From NCBI GenBank assembly GCA_052144935.1, contig JBKQPR010000042.1, positions 1 through 15,520 of the forward strand: a stretch of DNA of 15,520 nucleotides, written 5' to 3'. Numbering within the stretch: position 1 is the first letter of the stretch; each line of letters starts with the position of its first letter. Positions 7,501 to 14,600 of the stretch are shown piece by piece. The position numbers and the translations under genes are program-made. The notes under the pieces were generated by a model. It did no database searches, was not told the DNA's origin, and was given only the letters and a program-made list of their open reading frames with translations. The DNA comes from JOPF133 sp052144935. GTDB lineage: Bacteria; Acidobacteriota; Terriglobia; Bryobacterales; Bryobacteraceae.

Positions 7501-8149
7501 GTCGCCGATATCGCAGACCAACTACGGGACCGCCTATTCCAGCGCGGCATGGGATATACGGCATAGCCTGACCACCAACTTCAACTACGAGTTGCCGTTC
7601 GGCAGGGGCAAGCAGTTTGGCAGCGGCATGAGCCGCGCTGCCGACGCGATCCTCGGCGGTTGGCAGATGAACGGCATCCTGACCATGCGGACTGGCCAGC
7701 CGCTCACCCTGGCGGGTACCGCTTGTCACGGCGTCTGGAACCGTTGCCTGCCCGATTACGCTCCCGGCTACACGGGCAATGGCAACTCGGCCCCTCCCGG
7801 CGGGCGTACTCCTAACGAGTATTTCGACACCAGCGCGTATGTCGAAGCATTCAGCAATCAGGCTGCCGGCATCGCGACAGGCGGCGACGTTGGCCTGCAG
7901 TCGATTACCGGCCCGCCCACGAAGACCCTGGACTTCTCGATCTTCAAGGACTTCAGATTTTCGGAGCGGTTCCATGCTCAGTTCCGTGGGGAGGCCGTCA
8001 ATCTCACCAACTTCGTGGTGTTCAGTGCGCCTGACCTCAGCTTGGGCGATTCCAAGACTTACGGCGGGAACGGCAACTTCGGAGTAATCACCAGCAGCGT
8101 GGCGGGAACCGAGCGCCACCTGCAGTTCTCGATCCGGCTGATGTTCTAA
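4538..8149 (+). CDS. TonB-dependent receptor with carboxypeptidase-regulatory-like domain (Oar-type)
   Basis: This 1203-residue outer-membrane protein starts with a signal peptide (MYRYFKGLRVALLTLFCACALFA-Q). An Ig-like carboxypeptidase-regulatory domain follows at about 28-110 (LAGTITDPSGGVI... GEFVRPALKPSTYTVSVSAPGFK). A plug domain follows at about 115-250 (LLNGVDNN, VSEVNIQTNGYNAEYGRAAGGVINVILKSGTN). The rest is a long beta-barrel ending in an aromatic C-terminal strand (HLQFSIRLMF). Length and order match the Oar-like receptors greatly expanded in Acidobacteria, which take up large ligands such as oligosaccharides or siderophores using TonB-ExbBD energy. The ligand cannot be read from sequence. 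GGAGGGG at 4524-4530 favours ATG 4538; a TTG at 4535 is in frame but too close to it. No partner lipoprotein (SusD type) is adjacent. A strong terminator closes the gene, so it is probably monocistronic. Confidence 0.93.
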   Translation: MYRYFKGLRVALLTLFCACALFAQRDLATLAGTITDPSGGVITNAKVTITEVATGEVYSIVTNSVGEFVRPALKPSTYTVSVSAPGFKVSQLTNVILTGGERTPVAITLTVGESQQTVEVTASGVLLQTESTQVGAALDSRTVTDVPLGGTRNLAYLARLSPGVVPAEQGARDSANGGFSANGVRSNGQNNFLLNGVDNNINTIDFLNQTAYAIGPAIDAVSEVNIQTNGYNAEYGRAAGGVINVILKSGTNALHGSLFEYLQNRDLDSNTWTNNRASALRGPFRQNQFGATGGGPIRKNKLFMFGDYQGTRIADSGGSVTNLGYSGYTTVPTAAMKTGNFASLLGPTYTGTDILGNPISIAKGTIYDPSSTTYCTSPCANVTAAGFQIPLSRTPFPGNIIPQSRFDPAWAKVIQLYPNPNQAVITGNAPTNDYYYNTTGGLTTDQGDGRVDYRLSDKDSLFGSLSWSNTSKTDGAPLPGALDDTGFNGAGEIDLSRNAQISYTRVWGPRLVTESRVGFTRLVTSRIGANPSTDLFTQFGIGGYDPTTATSNNGGLPQTGFGNGYPTIGATDWVPTKEYNNVWDLVQNVAISKGTHAYKFGVEFRSVKFPFFQVPDPHGNLGFSSNETAFPSGNAASNGSSISSLTGDSMASALLGVVDSGAISTTNFVSSQKVAYAGYAQDDWKVSSKLTLNLGVRYELWSPIGEQWGRQANFNLQNNTLYVPQGGNCQAALPPNFGTLFPTVTVDRCHVSNYMVPWDKFDFGPRIGIAYRLLNKTVLRIGYGIFYGGEENQGGSPNRGEGVPFNETVNLSRYQGNSSYVGISQSQCFNCDFMPGGFSGGYPLSPFTLNAGVSMRGVQPDFDNPLVHKWNVVIQRELPGNMAIEVGYEGNHQAHQVILWNSDPYPNLGTFNTAISGANLQEIQPACSTCQSVGNGLSMTSSFGFGGYAAGSAKFEKRFSHGLQFLASYVWSHALADSGTPLSGSSNLSPISQTNYGTAYSSAAWDIRHSLTTNFNYELPFGRGKQFGSGMSRAADAILGGWQMNGILTMRTGQPLTLAGTACHGVWNRCLPDYAPGYTGNGNSAPPGGRTPNEYFDTSAYVEAFSNQAAGIATGGDVGLQSITGPPTKTLDFSIFKDFRFSERFHAQFRGEAVNLTNFVVFSAPDLSLGDSKTYGGNGNFGVITSSVAGTERHLQFSIRLMF

Positions 8150-8179
8150 GCCGGCGCAACAATCCAAGCGTAAGAGAGA

Positions 8180-8207
8180 ACGGCCCGCTTCGGCGGGCCG
8201 TTTTTTT
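8180..8207 (+). terminator. Intrinsic terminator of the TonB-dependent receptor gene
   Basis: ACGGCCCGC (8180-8188), a TTCG tetraloop and GCGGGCCGT (8193-8201) form a perfect 9-bp GC-rich stem, followed by seven T residues (8201-8207). It lies 30 nt after the receptor stop codon. Confidence 0.93.
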
Positions 8208-8220
8208 GGGCAGCCGAAAG

Positions 8221-8281
8221 CGCCTGCCTACCTTGATGCGCAAGGGCTTGTGGGGCAGGCGTTTTAAGCGTTCTCGCCTGC
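8221..8281. repeat. Nested and alternative hairpins between convergent genes
   Basis: CGCCTGCC (8221-8228) pairs with GGCAGGCG (8254-8261), which is followed by TTTT. A nested CCTTG/CAAGG hairpin (8231-8245) lies inside. The same GCAGGCG arm (8255-8261) can instead pair with CGCCTGC at 8275-8281. The block lies between the receptor terminator and the end of the minus-strand TIM-barrel gene. It may be a secondary terminator or a copy of a dispersed intergenic repeat. Confidence 0.5.
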
Positions 8282-8310
8282 ACGCCGATCGGATTGTCAA
8301 GGCCCCTCAC

Positions 8311-9429
8311 CTAAAAGGGGAGATTCTGCCGCGCCCAGTCGATGCACTGGCGGTTGTTTTCGTCCTCCAGTTTCACCTGCGCTTCCAGGCTTAAGCCCTG
8401 GACATGGGGGACCGGCGATTTGGGCTTGTTTTTGTGCACGATCTCCAGAATGTGGGCCAGGTCCTTACCGGGAATGTCGCCGAAGGTCACCCAATACTTG
8501 ACCGTGAAGACCGGGACCTTGAGGGGCTCACGGGTCATCATCTCCAGGTCGAAGGGCATGTTCGGGTCTTTCTTCTGCAGCGTTCCGACCATCCCCTTGA
8601 GGTCCAGGAATCCTTCGCCAAACGGCACCTCGGAGAGGGTGAAACCGTCCTCGTAGGGCTCGACGGCCTGGTCCTTGATGTGGCAGGAGACGATCCAGGG
8701 CAACAGGGTCTTCAGCGTGTCCATGGGATCTTCGCAGAACGAGATGTTGTTGCCGAAATCCAGGTGAACGCACACCCATTCGCTGCTCACGCGCTTCATC
8801 CAGTCGGCCTGTTCCACGGCCCGCCAGCCTTTGTGGTTTTCGATTCCCAGCCGGATTTTGTATTTCGCCAGCACAGGTTCGGCCAGCGCGATCTGCTTCT
8901 GGCAGCGCGCGAAGCTTTCCCGATACTGTTGGTAAGTGTCGAACTCCTCGTAACGGCGGGCCGTCATGGCGGCATGCAGGGAGTGAGCGCCGGCCTCTTT
9001 GGAGGCCTTCACGGCGGCGTCGAAGGCCGCTACATCGGATGGCTCGCTGGGAAGCCTGGGGCTCAAGATGAGCCGCTGATTGTAGGAATCGAGCTTCTGC
9101 CGGAACTTCCTCATGGCATCCGCGTCATACGATGTCAGCATCGTTTCGACGCCGCCCACGCCGGTTTCATGGGCGTAATCCATGATGTCGAAGGGCGGCA
9201 TGATGGGCGCCGCCGAAGGCCGCGCCGCGGCGGGAGGTCCACCCGGAGCGCCGCGCCCCGCCCGTCCGCCGGGGGCGAATCCACCGCCGCCTCCAGCCCT
9301 TATGCGCGCGCCGAAGCACGTGTTGGCCACTCCCATGTTCTTCAGCACCCGGGGTTCCGCACCCGCGGGTTTCAGCAGGACGGCCGCCGCCGAACCGGCG
9401 GCCGCCATCACCTCTCTTCTCGTCATCAT
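8311..9429 (-). CDS. Exported sugar phosphate isomerase/epimerase-like TIM-barrel protein
   Basis: This 372-residue protein belongs to the xylose isomerase-like/AP endonuclease 2 TIM-barrel superfamily, which isomerises or epimerises sugars or ring-type polyols using a divalent metal. Likely metal or catalytic residues are Glu95 (GVGGVETML), Glu197-Asn-His199 (LGIENHKGW), His222 and Asp224 (VHLDFGNN), His250 and Lys252 (SCHIKD), Glu272 (PFGEGF) and Glu296. The N-terminus MMTRREVMAAAGSAAAVLL looks like a Tat leader. Residues about 45-76 are a Gly/Pro/Ala/Arg-rich low-complexity insertion between the first strand and the rest of the barrel. AAAGGAGG lies 8 nt before ATG 9429, while upstream in-frame codons would overlap the previous gene, so I chose 9429. 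The gene is second in a unit, 20 nt after the Gfo/Idh/MocA stop. The exact substrate is unknown. Confidence 0.85.
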   Translation of the reverse strand: MMTRREVMAAAGSAAAVLLKPAGAEPRVLKNMGVANTCFGARIRAGGGGGFAPGGRAGRGAPGGPPAAARPSAAPIMPPFDIMDYAHETGVGGVETMLTSYDADAMRKFRQKLDSYNQRLILSPRLPSEPSDVAAFDAAVKASKEAGAHSLHAAMTARRYEEFDTYQQYRESFARCQKQIALAEPVLAKYKIRLGIENHKGWRAVEQADWMKRVSSEWVCVHLDFGNNISFCEDPMDTLKTLLPWIVSCHIKDQAVEPYEDGFTLSEVPFGEGFLDLKGMVGTLQKKDPNMPFDLEMMTREPLKVPVFTVKYWVTFGDIPGKDLAHILEIVHKNKPKSPVPHVQGLSLEAQVKLEDENNRQCIDWARQNLPF

Positions 9430-9449
9430 CGTATGTGCCTCCTTTGCGA

Positions 9450-10889
9450 CTAGACCTTGATCAGGTTCCTGAGAACGGCGTCCCAGGGCGCGCGATAGGG
9501 CTTGGAACACATGGCGGCGGCTTCCTTATCGCCGATCACTACTTCTTTCTCGGGATCCCAGTGAATGGTCCGCCCGCCCAGGCGGAGCGACATATTGCCG
9601 AGGTTGCAGACGACCGCCGTTCGATGGCCCATTTCCAGGCCGCAGAACGGTTGGTTGCGCGACTTGATGCACTCGATCCAGTCGCGCTTGTTGGCGTTGA
9701 ACATCTGGTCTTCCATCGATTCGCCGCCGCCTCTGCCGCCTGCCGCGGGACCTCGGCCGGAGTCGCCCGCGCCGCGCCTGCCGCCGGTTCCGGCTTGAGC
9801 TTCGATCCAGGGCGCCGGGCGCGTGTCGTTGTACACGGGACCGCCCGCCGGATGGCCTGCAAACCGGGGAATCTGATTGACCGGATCGCCGTGCATCTCC
9901 GGAACGACCTGGTTGGATCCCAGGATCAGATTGCCTTTGTTGCCCATGACGACCGAGCCCGTGGAGTCGCGGTAGCCATTGGCTTCGCGCACGCCCATGG
10001 TCATCATAAACCCCGGAAACTCGTAAAGGCACTCCTGGAGATCGGGCGTTTCGCCATCGTCCTCAAGGGTGAAGTGTCCGCCGAACGATACGACCTTAGT
10101 CGGGCCTTTCACGCCCATGACCAGCAGAAACGCCGATACACTGTGGGCCCCCAGGTTGGTCAACTGGCCGCCGGAATAGTCCCAGAACCAACGGAAATGG
10201 TACAACCCGCGGTGTGCCTGGTACGGCTTCTTGGGCGCCGGCCCGAGCCACATGTCGTAATCGAAATCAGCGGGCGGATTTCCGGCGGGCGTTTTCCCGA
10301 AGCCCGGATAGATGTTGCGAACCCCGGCCCCCAGTTTGACCATCTGGATTTTGCCCAAAACTCCGCTCTCGACGATTTTCTTAGCTGTCTGATGGCCCGG
10401 ATTGTGGTTTCGCTGCGTGCCCACAACCACCACGCGTTTGTACTTGTTCATCGCCTGCAGCATCCACTTGCCTTCGTCGATGAAAACCGTCAGCGGCTTT
10501 TCCACATAGACATCTTTGCCGGCCGCGCAGGCCATGATCGTCAGCAGGGCGTGCCAGTGGTCGGGGGTGGCTACGACCACTCCATCGATATCCTTGTTTT
10601 CGTACATCCTGCGAAAATCGCCGTAGCCTTTGGCGTTGGGGCTTTCCAGGTATGCGAGGCCTTCTTCCAGGCGCGGTTTGTAAACGTCGCACATCGCCAC
10701 GCGGTCCACGTTCGGAAACGAGTTCTTGAAGTTCGTGATGTGTTGTTTGCCGATTAATCCGAACCCGATGAAGCCGACACCGACACGGTCGTTGGCCCCG
10801 AGAACCCGGTTGTATTGTGCAGCCGTCAAGGCGGCCGCACCCAGGAACCCTCGCCGGGTGGCCTGGGCCGCTTCCAGTTTATTTGGCAT
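9450..10889 (-). CDS. Gfo/Idh/MocA-family oxidoreductase with Tat-type leader
   Basis: This 479-residue NAD(P)-dependent sugar or polyol oxidoreductase has a twin-arginine leader (TRRGFLGAAALTAA, about 11-24). A Rossmann fold with GFGLIG at 42-47 follows. The ATPDHWH segment (107-113) and the EKP motif (130-132, with the family's catalytic Lys131) are typical. In the C-terminal half GGQLTNLGAHSVSAF (240-254) keeps the catalytic-type His249 but has Asn245 where many members have Asp. Such leaders suggest export with the cofactor already bound, as for glucose-fructose oxidoreductase. Residues about 366-390 are a Gly/Arg-rich low-complexity insertion. GAGGAG lies a few bases before the ATG. It is the first gene of a unit with the TIM-barrel gene, a pairing common in sugar catabolism clusters. 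Substrate not predictable. Confidence 0.9.
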   Translation of the reverse strand: MPNKLEAAQATRRGFLGAAALTAAQYNRVLGANDRVGVGFIGFGLIGKQHITNFKNSFPNVDRVAMCDVYKPRLEEGLAYLESPNAKGYGDFRRMYENKDIDGVVVATPDHWHALLTIMACAAGKDVYVEKPLTVFIDEGKWMLQAMNKYKRVVVVGTQRNHNPGHQTAKKIVESGVLGKIQMVKLGAGVRNIYPGFGKTPAGNPPADFDYDMWLGPAPKKPYQAHRGLYHFRWFWDYSGGQLTNLGAHSVSAFLLVMGVKGPTKVVSFGGHFTLEDDGETPDLQECLYEFPGFMMTMGVREANGYRDSTGSVVMGNKGNLILGSNQVVPEMHGDPVNQIPRFAGHPAGGPVYNDTRPAPWIEAQAGTGGRRGAGDSGRGPAAGGRGGGESMEDQMFNANKRDWIECIKSRNQPFCGLEMGHRTAVVCNLGNMSLRLGGRTIHWDPEKEVVIGDKEAAAMCSKPYRAPWDAVLRNLIKV

Positions 10890-11012
10890 AAGCTACTCCT
10901 CTTTCCGGAACTACGTCGTTCGCAAAATCGTGCAGGATGTACCGAAAGGCCGCATCCCGTAAGGGTACTTGACAGGTTTGCGCCCCGCAAGCCCAGCCGA
11001 ATTACAGATACC

Positions 11013-11040
11013 ATTATCTACAATTTGAGCTTAGAGTCAG
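11013..11040 (-). promoter_or_regulatory. Candidate promoter of the Gfo/Idh/MocA-isomerase unit
   Basis: On the minus strand CTGACT (11040-11035) and GATAAT (11018-11013) are spaced by 16 nt. Transcription would begin near 11006 and leave a leader of about 117 nt before the ATG at 10889. The -10 matches the consensus at five of six positions and the -35 is weaker. Confidence 0.33.
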
Positions 11041-11165
11041 CAAGACCCGAGCGGAGGGCCTCTGAAATCGGGGGAGGCCGCGCCGGAGCCCGGAAATCCC
11101 CCTAACCGGGCCCGGATAGGGTAATCTCCTTAAAATGACTTGGCAGACGGAGCGCCTGTCCAGTG

Positions 11166-11171
11166 TATACT
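11166..11171 (+). promoter_or_regulatory. Candidate -10 element of the second Gfo/Idh/MocA gene
   Basis: TATACT is a near-perfect -10 hexamer about 31 bp upstream of the ATG at 11202. The best -35, TTGGCA at 11140-11145, is 20 nt away, which is longer than ideal. If used, transcription starts near 11178, which would exclude the in-frame GTG at 11163 as a start codon. Confidence 0.35.
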
Positions 11172-11201
11172 TCAATTGCCCGGAATCATAGGACAGGACT
11201 T

Positions 11202-12623
11202 ATGGAGCGAAGAGATTTTCTGAAAACATCGGCGCGCGCAGGAGTGGCGGCGTGGACCGCATTATCTGCATCTCGTGTTTATGGCGCCAACGACCGGCTT
11301 CGGGTCGGCTTAATCGGCTGCGGAGGCCGCGGCACATTCGATGCGCGGCTGATGCGCGGCACTCCGGAGGACATCCAGGCGATGGCCCCGGAGAGTTATC
11401 GCAACGGCGAGATGGATCCCCGCCTCAAAGAACCGCGCAACGTGGAGATCGCCACACTGTGCGACGTCAACGGAACACGCCTGACGGCGGCCAAGCGCTG
11501 GGCGCCGCAGGCGAAGACCGAGCCGGAGTTCCGCAAGGTCCTGGCCGATAAGGAGATCGATATCGCGCTGATTGCCACGCCGGACCAGTGGCATGCGCAG
11601 ATGTTGATTCTGGCCTGCGAGGCGGGCAAAGACGTGTATGTCGAAAAACCCGTGATGTACCGCGTGGGCGAGGCCAAGGCAATGATCGATGCGGTCCGGC
11701 ACAACCAGCGGATCGTGCAGATCGGGACGCAGCACCGCTCGGCGGAGCACATCGCCGAGGCGGCCAAAATGGTGCAGGGCGGGAAGATCGGCGAAGTGCA
11801 CTTCGTGCGCGTATGGAACTATATGAGCCGCATGGGGTCCGCGCCCGTCCCGGACAGCGAACCGCCGGCCGACCTGAACTGGGACGCCTGGCTCGGTCCG
11901 GCGCCCGCGGTTCCCTTTAACCGCGCCCGCCTGAACTACCGCTCGTTCATGGATTACACCAACGGCATCATCAGCGATTACGGCAACCACCGTTTCGACT
12001 CGGTGCATCAGATCATGGGAGTGGAGACGCCGCTCAGGGTTTCGTCCTCGGGCACGCGGTTCGACAAAGAGCACGCCGGCGACATCCTGGATTTCCAGCA
12101 GGCGACCTACGAATATCCCAACTTCATCATGAGCTACGAAGCCTGCGTTTACAACGGCCAGGGATTGGGCGGCAGGACGGCCGGAATGCGCTACTACGGC
12201 ATGCGGGGCGCGGAGGACCGGCCGCACGGCATGGCCTTCTATGGCACCGAGGCGGCGCTGTTCGTGGACCGCATCGGCATGGAGTTGTATCCCGAAATTC
12301 GCGGCGGCGGGCGGGGACGCGGCGGGCAGACGGCTGTTCCGGTGGCGCCTCCCGCGGAAAGAATGCACATGAACGAGGACGAGCCAACGCCGCTACACAC
12401 CAAGCACTTTGTGGATTTCGTGCGCAGCCGTAAGGACCCCTTCGCCAACATCGAAACAGGCGTGCGGGCGACCACCATAGCGTGCATCGGGAACGTTGCC
12501 TACTGGACGGGGCGCAAGCTGAGCTGGGACGCCGAAAAGCGCGACTTCCGCGACGACGCCGGCGCCAACCGCTACCTCTTCCGCCCGTATCGCAAACCTT
12601 GGGACCTGGTGAAGTTCAGCTAG
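11202..12623 (+). CDS. Gfo/Idh/MocA-family oxidoreductase (second copy) with Tat-type leader
   Basis: This 473-residue protein opens with a twin-arginine leader (MERRDFLKTSARAGVAAWTALSASRVYG). A Rossmann motif GLIGCGGRG (36-44), ATPDQWH (125-131) and EKP (148-150) follow. The catalytic-type segment SDYGNHRFD (258-266) retains both Asp259 and His263, unlike the divergent neighbour. An insertion at about 52-80 follows the first helix of the Rossmann fold, and a Gly/Arg-rich stretch lies at about 367-376. The family uses NAD(P) to oxidise or reduce sugars and cyclitols. ATG 11202 is chosen because the leader begins there and an in-frame GTG at 11163 would add a tail before the RR motif. The ribosome-binding site (AGGAC) is weak. 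The gene is transcribed away from the first copy and clearly differs from it, so the pair is not a recent duplication. Confidence 0.9.
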   Translation: MERRDFLKTSARAGVAAWTALSASRVYGANDRLRVGLIGCGGRGTFDARLMRGTPEDIQAMAPESYRNGEMDPRLKEPRNVEIATLCDVNGTRLTAAKRWAPQAKTEPEFRKVLADKEIDIALIATPDQWHAQMLILACEAGKDVYVEKPVMYRVGEAKAMIDAVRHNQRIVQIGTQHRSAEHIAEAAKMVQGGKIGEVHFVRVWNYMSRMGSAPVPDSEPPADLNWDAWLGPAPAVPFNRARLNYRSFMDYTNGIISDYGNHRFDSVHQIMGVETPLRVSSSGTRFDKEHAGDILDFQQATYEYPNFIMSYEACVYNGQGLGGRTAGMRYYGMRGAEDRPHGMAFYGTEAALFVDRIGMELYPEIRGGGRGRGGQTAVPVAPPAERMHMNEDEPTPLHTKHFVDFVRSRKDPFANIETGVRATTIACIGNVAYWTGRKLSWDAEKRDFRDDAGANRYLFRPYRKPWDLVKFS

Positions 12624-13026
12624 CCGCAATACGGTTCACTTAGGGACGGCGCCCCGACGCGGTACCGGCCGCCGCTCAGGTACGCTGCGGTGAACTCATG
12701 TGGCAGGGGCTGTTAGCGCCCATAATTGGTTTCGGCCAGGCTCAACCCCCTGTTTCCAAGTGCCGCGGGTCCGAGGGCAAGGCACGGCTCAGTTTCGCGG
12801 TAGTTTCCGGAAAGCCACTTCAATGCCGTGATTGTGCCAGGCAATCACAGTCCGTGGAGAAGATGCAACCGAGGAGCCTTTGGGCGTTGAAGCGTCGGCC
12901 GGTGAAAACGCCTGCTGTGGGCGCCGGGGGCGAAAACGTCCGGCGCTTCTCGACGCGATGCTCAGTGCGGTGCATGCCCTCCATGAGCTATGCTGCCCTT
13001 AAGTCAGTCAGGGCAACTCTGGTTGG
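12624..13026. other. 403-bp stretch without a recognisable gene
   Basis: A reading frame at 12698-13036 is open, but its product is rich in Cys, Arg and Ser, lacks a ribosome-binding site, matches nothing I know and runs into the P450 start, so I do not call it. Visible structure: GTTCAC (12634-12639) with GTGAAC (12690-12695), GC-rich short palindromes between them, and the hyphenated palindrome listed separately. No tRNA-like fold or IS terminus is convincing. Confidence 0.5.
12828..12848. repeat. Hyphenated palindrome GTGATTG-N7-CAATCAC
   Basis: Two 7-bp arms (12828-12834 and 12842-12848) are perfect complements around a 7-nt centre, about 180 bp upstream of the P450 gene. The size fits a dimeric regulator's operator or a small RNA hairpin. 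There is no T-run after it, so it is not an intrinsic terminator. Confidence 0.4.
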
Positions 13027-14394
13027 ATGGGTTTGAAGGCGATGAGTCCCAGTTACCCAAACGGCCCACGTCTGAACTTCGCAATGGTGGTCATCGGGCG
13101 GATGCTGCCGCGATACTTCCCGTTCGACCCGTTGGCTTTCGGGCTGAGGATCGCGCGCGAGTTCGGCGACATCGCCTTCTACCAGCTTGGCCCGTTGCGC
13201 GTTTACCACGTGAACCATCCCGACCTGATCCGACAGGTACTGATCGAGCAGGCGCCAAAATTTTACAAGCCGCGGCTGCTCAAGCGCGTCTTTCGCGGCA
13301 TCGCCGGCGATGGGCTTCTCATTCTGGACGGGGCGGAATGGCGGCAGCAGCGGAAGCTCATGCAGCCTGCCTTCCATCACCAACGGCTCGCGGCTTACGG
13401 AGACGCGATGGTGGCGCAGGCGCAACGCACGATGGAGCCATTCACGGAAGGCGAGGTTCGCGACATCGGCAACGAGATGATGCAACTGACACTCCGCCTG
13501 GTGGTGAAGTGCCTGTTCGGCGGCGATGTGCCGGCGGAGGCGGGCGAAATCCGCGAAGCCATGCAAGCGTTGCTCGAGACCGCAAACCGGCGAATGAACT
13601 CGACGCTGCAACTTCCGTGGTGGATTCCGACCAAGGGGAATCTGCGCGCGCGACGCGCCGTGGCGAAGCTGGATGAGATTCTCCGGACGATTACGCTGGC
13701 GCGGCGGGCGTCGGCTGGATGCGGCGACGATCTGCTCTCGGTAATGATCGCGGCGGTGGACGAGGAAGGGGGCGCGCGGATGTCCGACCGGCAATTGCGC
13801 GACGAGATGATGACGCTGTTCCTCGCGGGGCACGAGACGACGGCCAACGCTTTGACGTGGACCTGGTATCTGCTGGCGCGACATCCCGAGGTTGAGGCGA
13901 AGCTGTGGGAGGAAGTGGACCGCGTGCTGGCCGGGCGCGGGCCGACGGCCGCGGACCTTGCGAACCTGCCATACACGGACTGGATCGTGCGCGAGTCGAT
14001 GCGGCTTTATCCGCCGGCGCCGTTGTTCGCGCGCGAGCCGATCGAGGACGTCGAGATCGGCGGGTATCGGGTGAAAAAGGGCAGCCTGATCGTGGTGAAC
14101 AGCTATGCTGTGCATCGCGACGCGCGATTTTTCCCCGATCCGGAGCGCTGCGACCCCGAACGGTTTGCGCCAGGACGCGAGGAGAACATTCCGCGCTTCG
14201 CCTATCTGCCATTCGGCGGCGGACCGCGCGTGTGCATCGGCAACGGCTTCGCGACGATGGAAGCGCGGCTGGTGCTCACAACGATCGCGCAGCGGTGGAA
14301 ATTGTCGCTTGCGACCACGGAGGAGATCAAGCCGCTGCAACTTGTGACTGTGCGCCCGAACGTACCGTTGCGGATGAGACTGGAAAGACGATAG
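13027..14394 (+). CDS. Cytochrome P450
   Basis: This 455-residue heme-thiolate monooxygenase has all the family landmarks. They are WRQQRK in the C-helix (105-110), AGHETT in the I-helix with the oxygen-activating Thr (267-272), ExxR in the K-helix (Glu323, Arg326), PERF (377-380) and the heme-binding loop FGGGPRVCIG (396-405) with axial Cys403. The exact FGGGPR-C form and the overall pattern suggest an E-class, fatty-acid-hydroxylase-like bacterial P450, but the substrate is unknown. No N-terminal membrane anchor is evident, so it should be cytosolic. No ferredoxin or reductase gene is adjacent, so electrons must come from partners elsewhere. ATG 13027 has a poor ribosome-binding site. ATG 13042 (MSPSYPNGPRL), preceded by GAAGG, is an equally possible start. 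It is separated from both neighbours and probably transcribed alone. Confidence 0.94.
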   Translation: MGLKAMSPSYPNGPRLNFAMVVIGRMLPRYFPFDPLAFGLRIAREFGDIAFYQLGPLRVYHVNHPDLIRQVLIEQAPKFYKPRLLKRVFRGIAGDGLLILDGAEWRQQRKLMQPAFHHQRLAAYGDAMVAQAQRTMEPFTEGEVRDIGNEMMQLTLRLVVKCLFGGDVPAEAGEIREAMQALLETANRRMNSTLQLPWWIPTKGNLRARRAVAKLDEILRTITLARRASAGCGDDLLSVMIAAVDEEGGARMSDRQLRDEMMTLFLAGHETTANALTWTWYLLARHPEVEAKLWEEVDRVLAGRGPTAADLANLPYTDWIVRESMRLYPPAPLFAREPIEDVEIGGYRVKKGSLIVVNSYAVHRDARFFPDPERCDPERFAPGREENIPRFAYLPFGGGPRVCIGNGFATMEARLVLTTIAQRWKLSLATTEEIKPLQLVTVRPNVPLRMRLERR

Positions 14395-14600
14395 GAAAGC
14401 AACTCCCGCTCAGGCCGATCGAGAATCGTCTAAGCCCGGACCCGGGATCGAGGCAACGAGCAGCCACCCCACATCAACCGTTCTGCTCTAACGACGGAGG
14501 GGACAAACCATTGAAACGCCGTTACCGTAGACTCGGTTCTGGCCGCAGACAGCGATAGACGCCCCTGGCGTTCGGTCGATTTTCGTGATAAAAACTCGGC

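Larger units (their letters stand above)
10890..11201. other. Intergenic region between two divergent Gfo/Idh/MocA genes
   Basis: These 312 bp hold no credible small gene. Two GC-rich hairpins are visible: GGCCTC (11057-11062) with GAGGCC (11074-11079), and GCCCGG (11088-11093) with CCGGGC (11106-11111). A short inverted repeat, AGATA (11006-11010) and TATCT (11015-11019), overlaps the minus-strand promoter candidate and could be a regulator site. A perfect TTGACA at 10969-10974 has no matching -10 on the plus strand. Confidence 0.5.

Noticed and set aside
9435..10757. Plus-strand open frame (440 codons) opposite the first Gfo/Idh/MocA gene
   Set aside because: It is the shadow of a gene with clear Rossmann and EKP motifs, and the product is His/Val/Arg-rich with no known fold.
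10969..10974. Perfect TTGACA as a plus-strand -35
   Set aside because: No acceptable -10 lies 16-18 nt downstream, and the gene start is more than 220 bp away.
12698..13036. Possible 112-residue protein before the P450
   Set aside because: The composition is rich in Cys, Arg and Ser, there is no ribosome-binding site, it overlaps the P450 start and no family is recognised.
12988..14340. Minus-strand open frame (450 codons) opposite the P450
   Set aside because: The P450 strand has all catalytic motifs, while the antisense product is Arg/His/Gln-rich and unlike any protein family.
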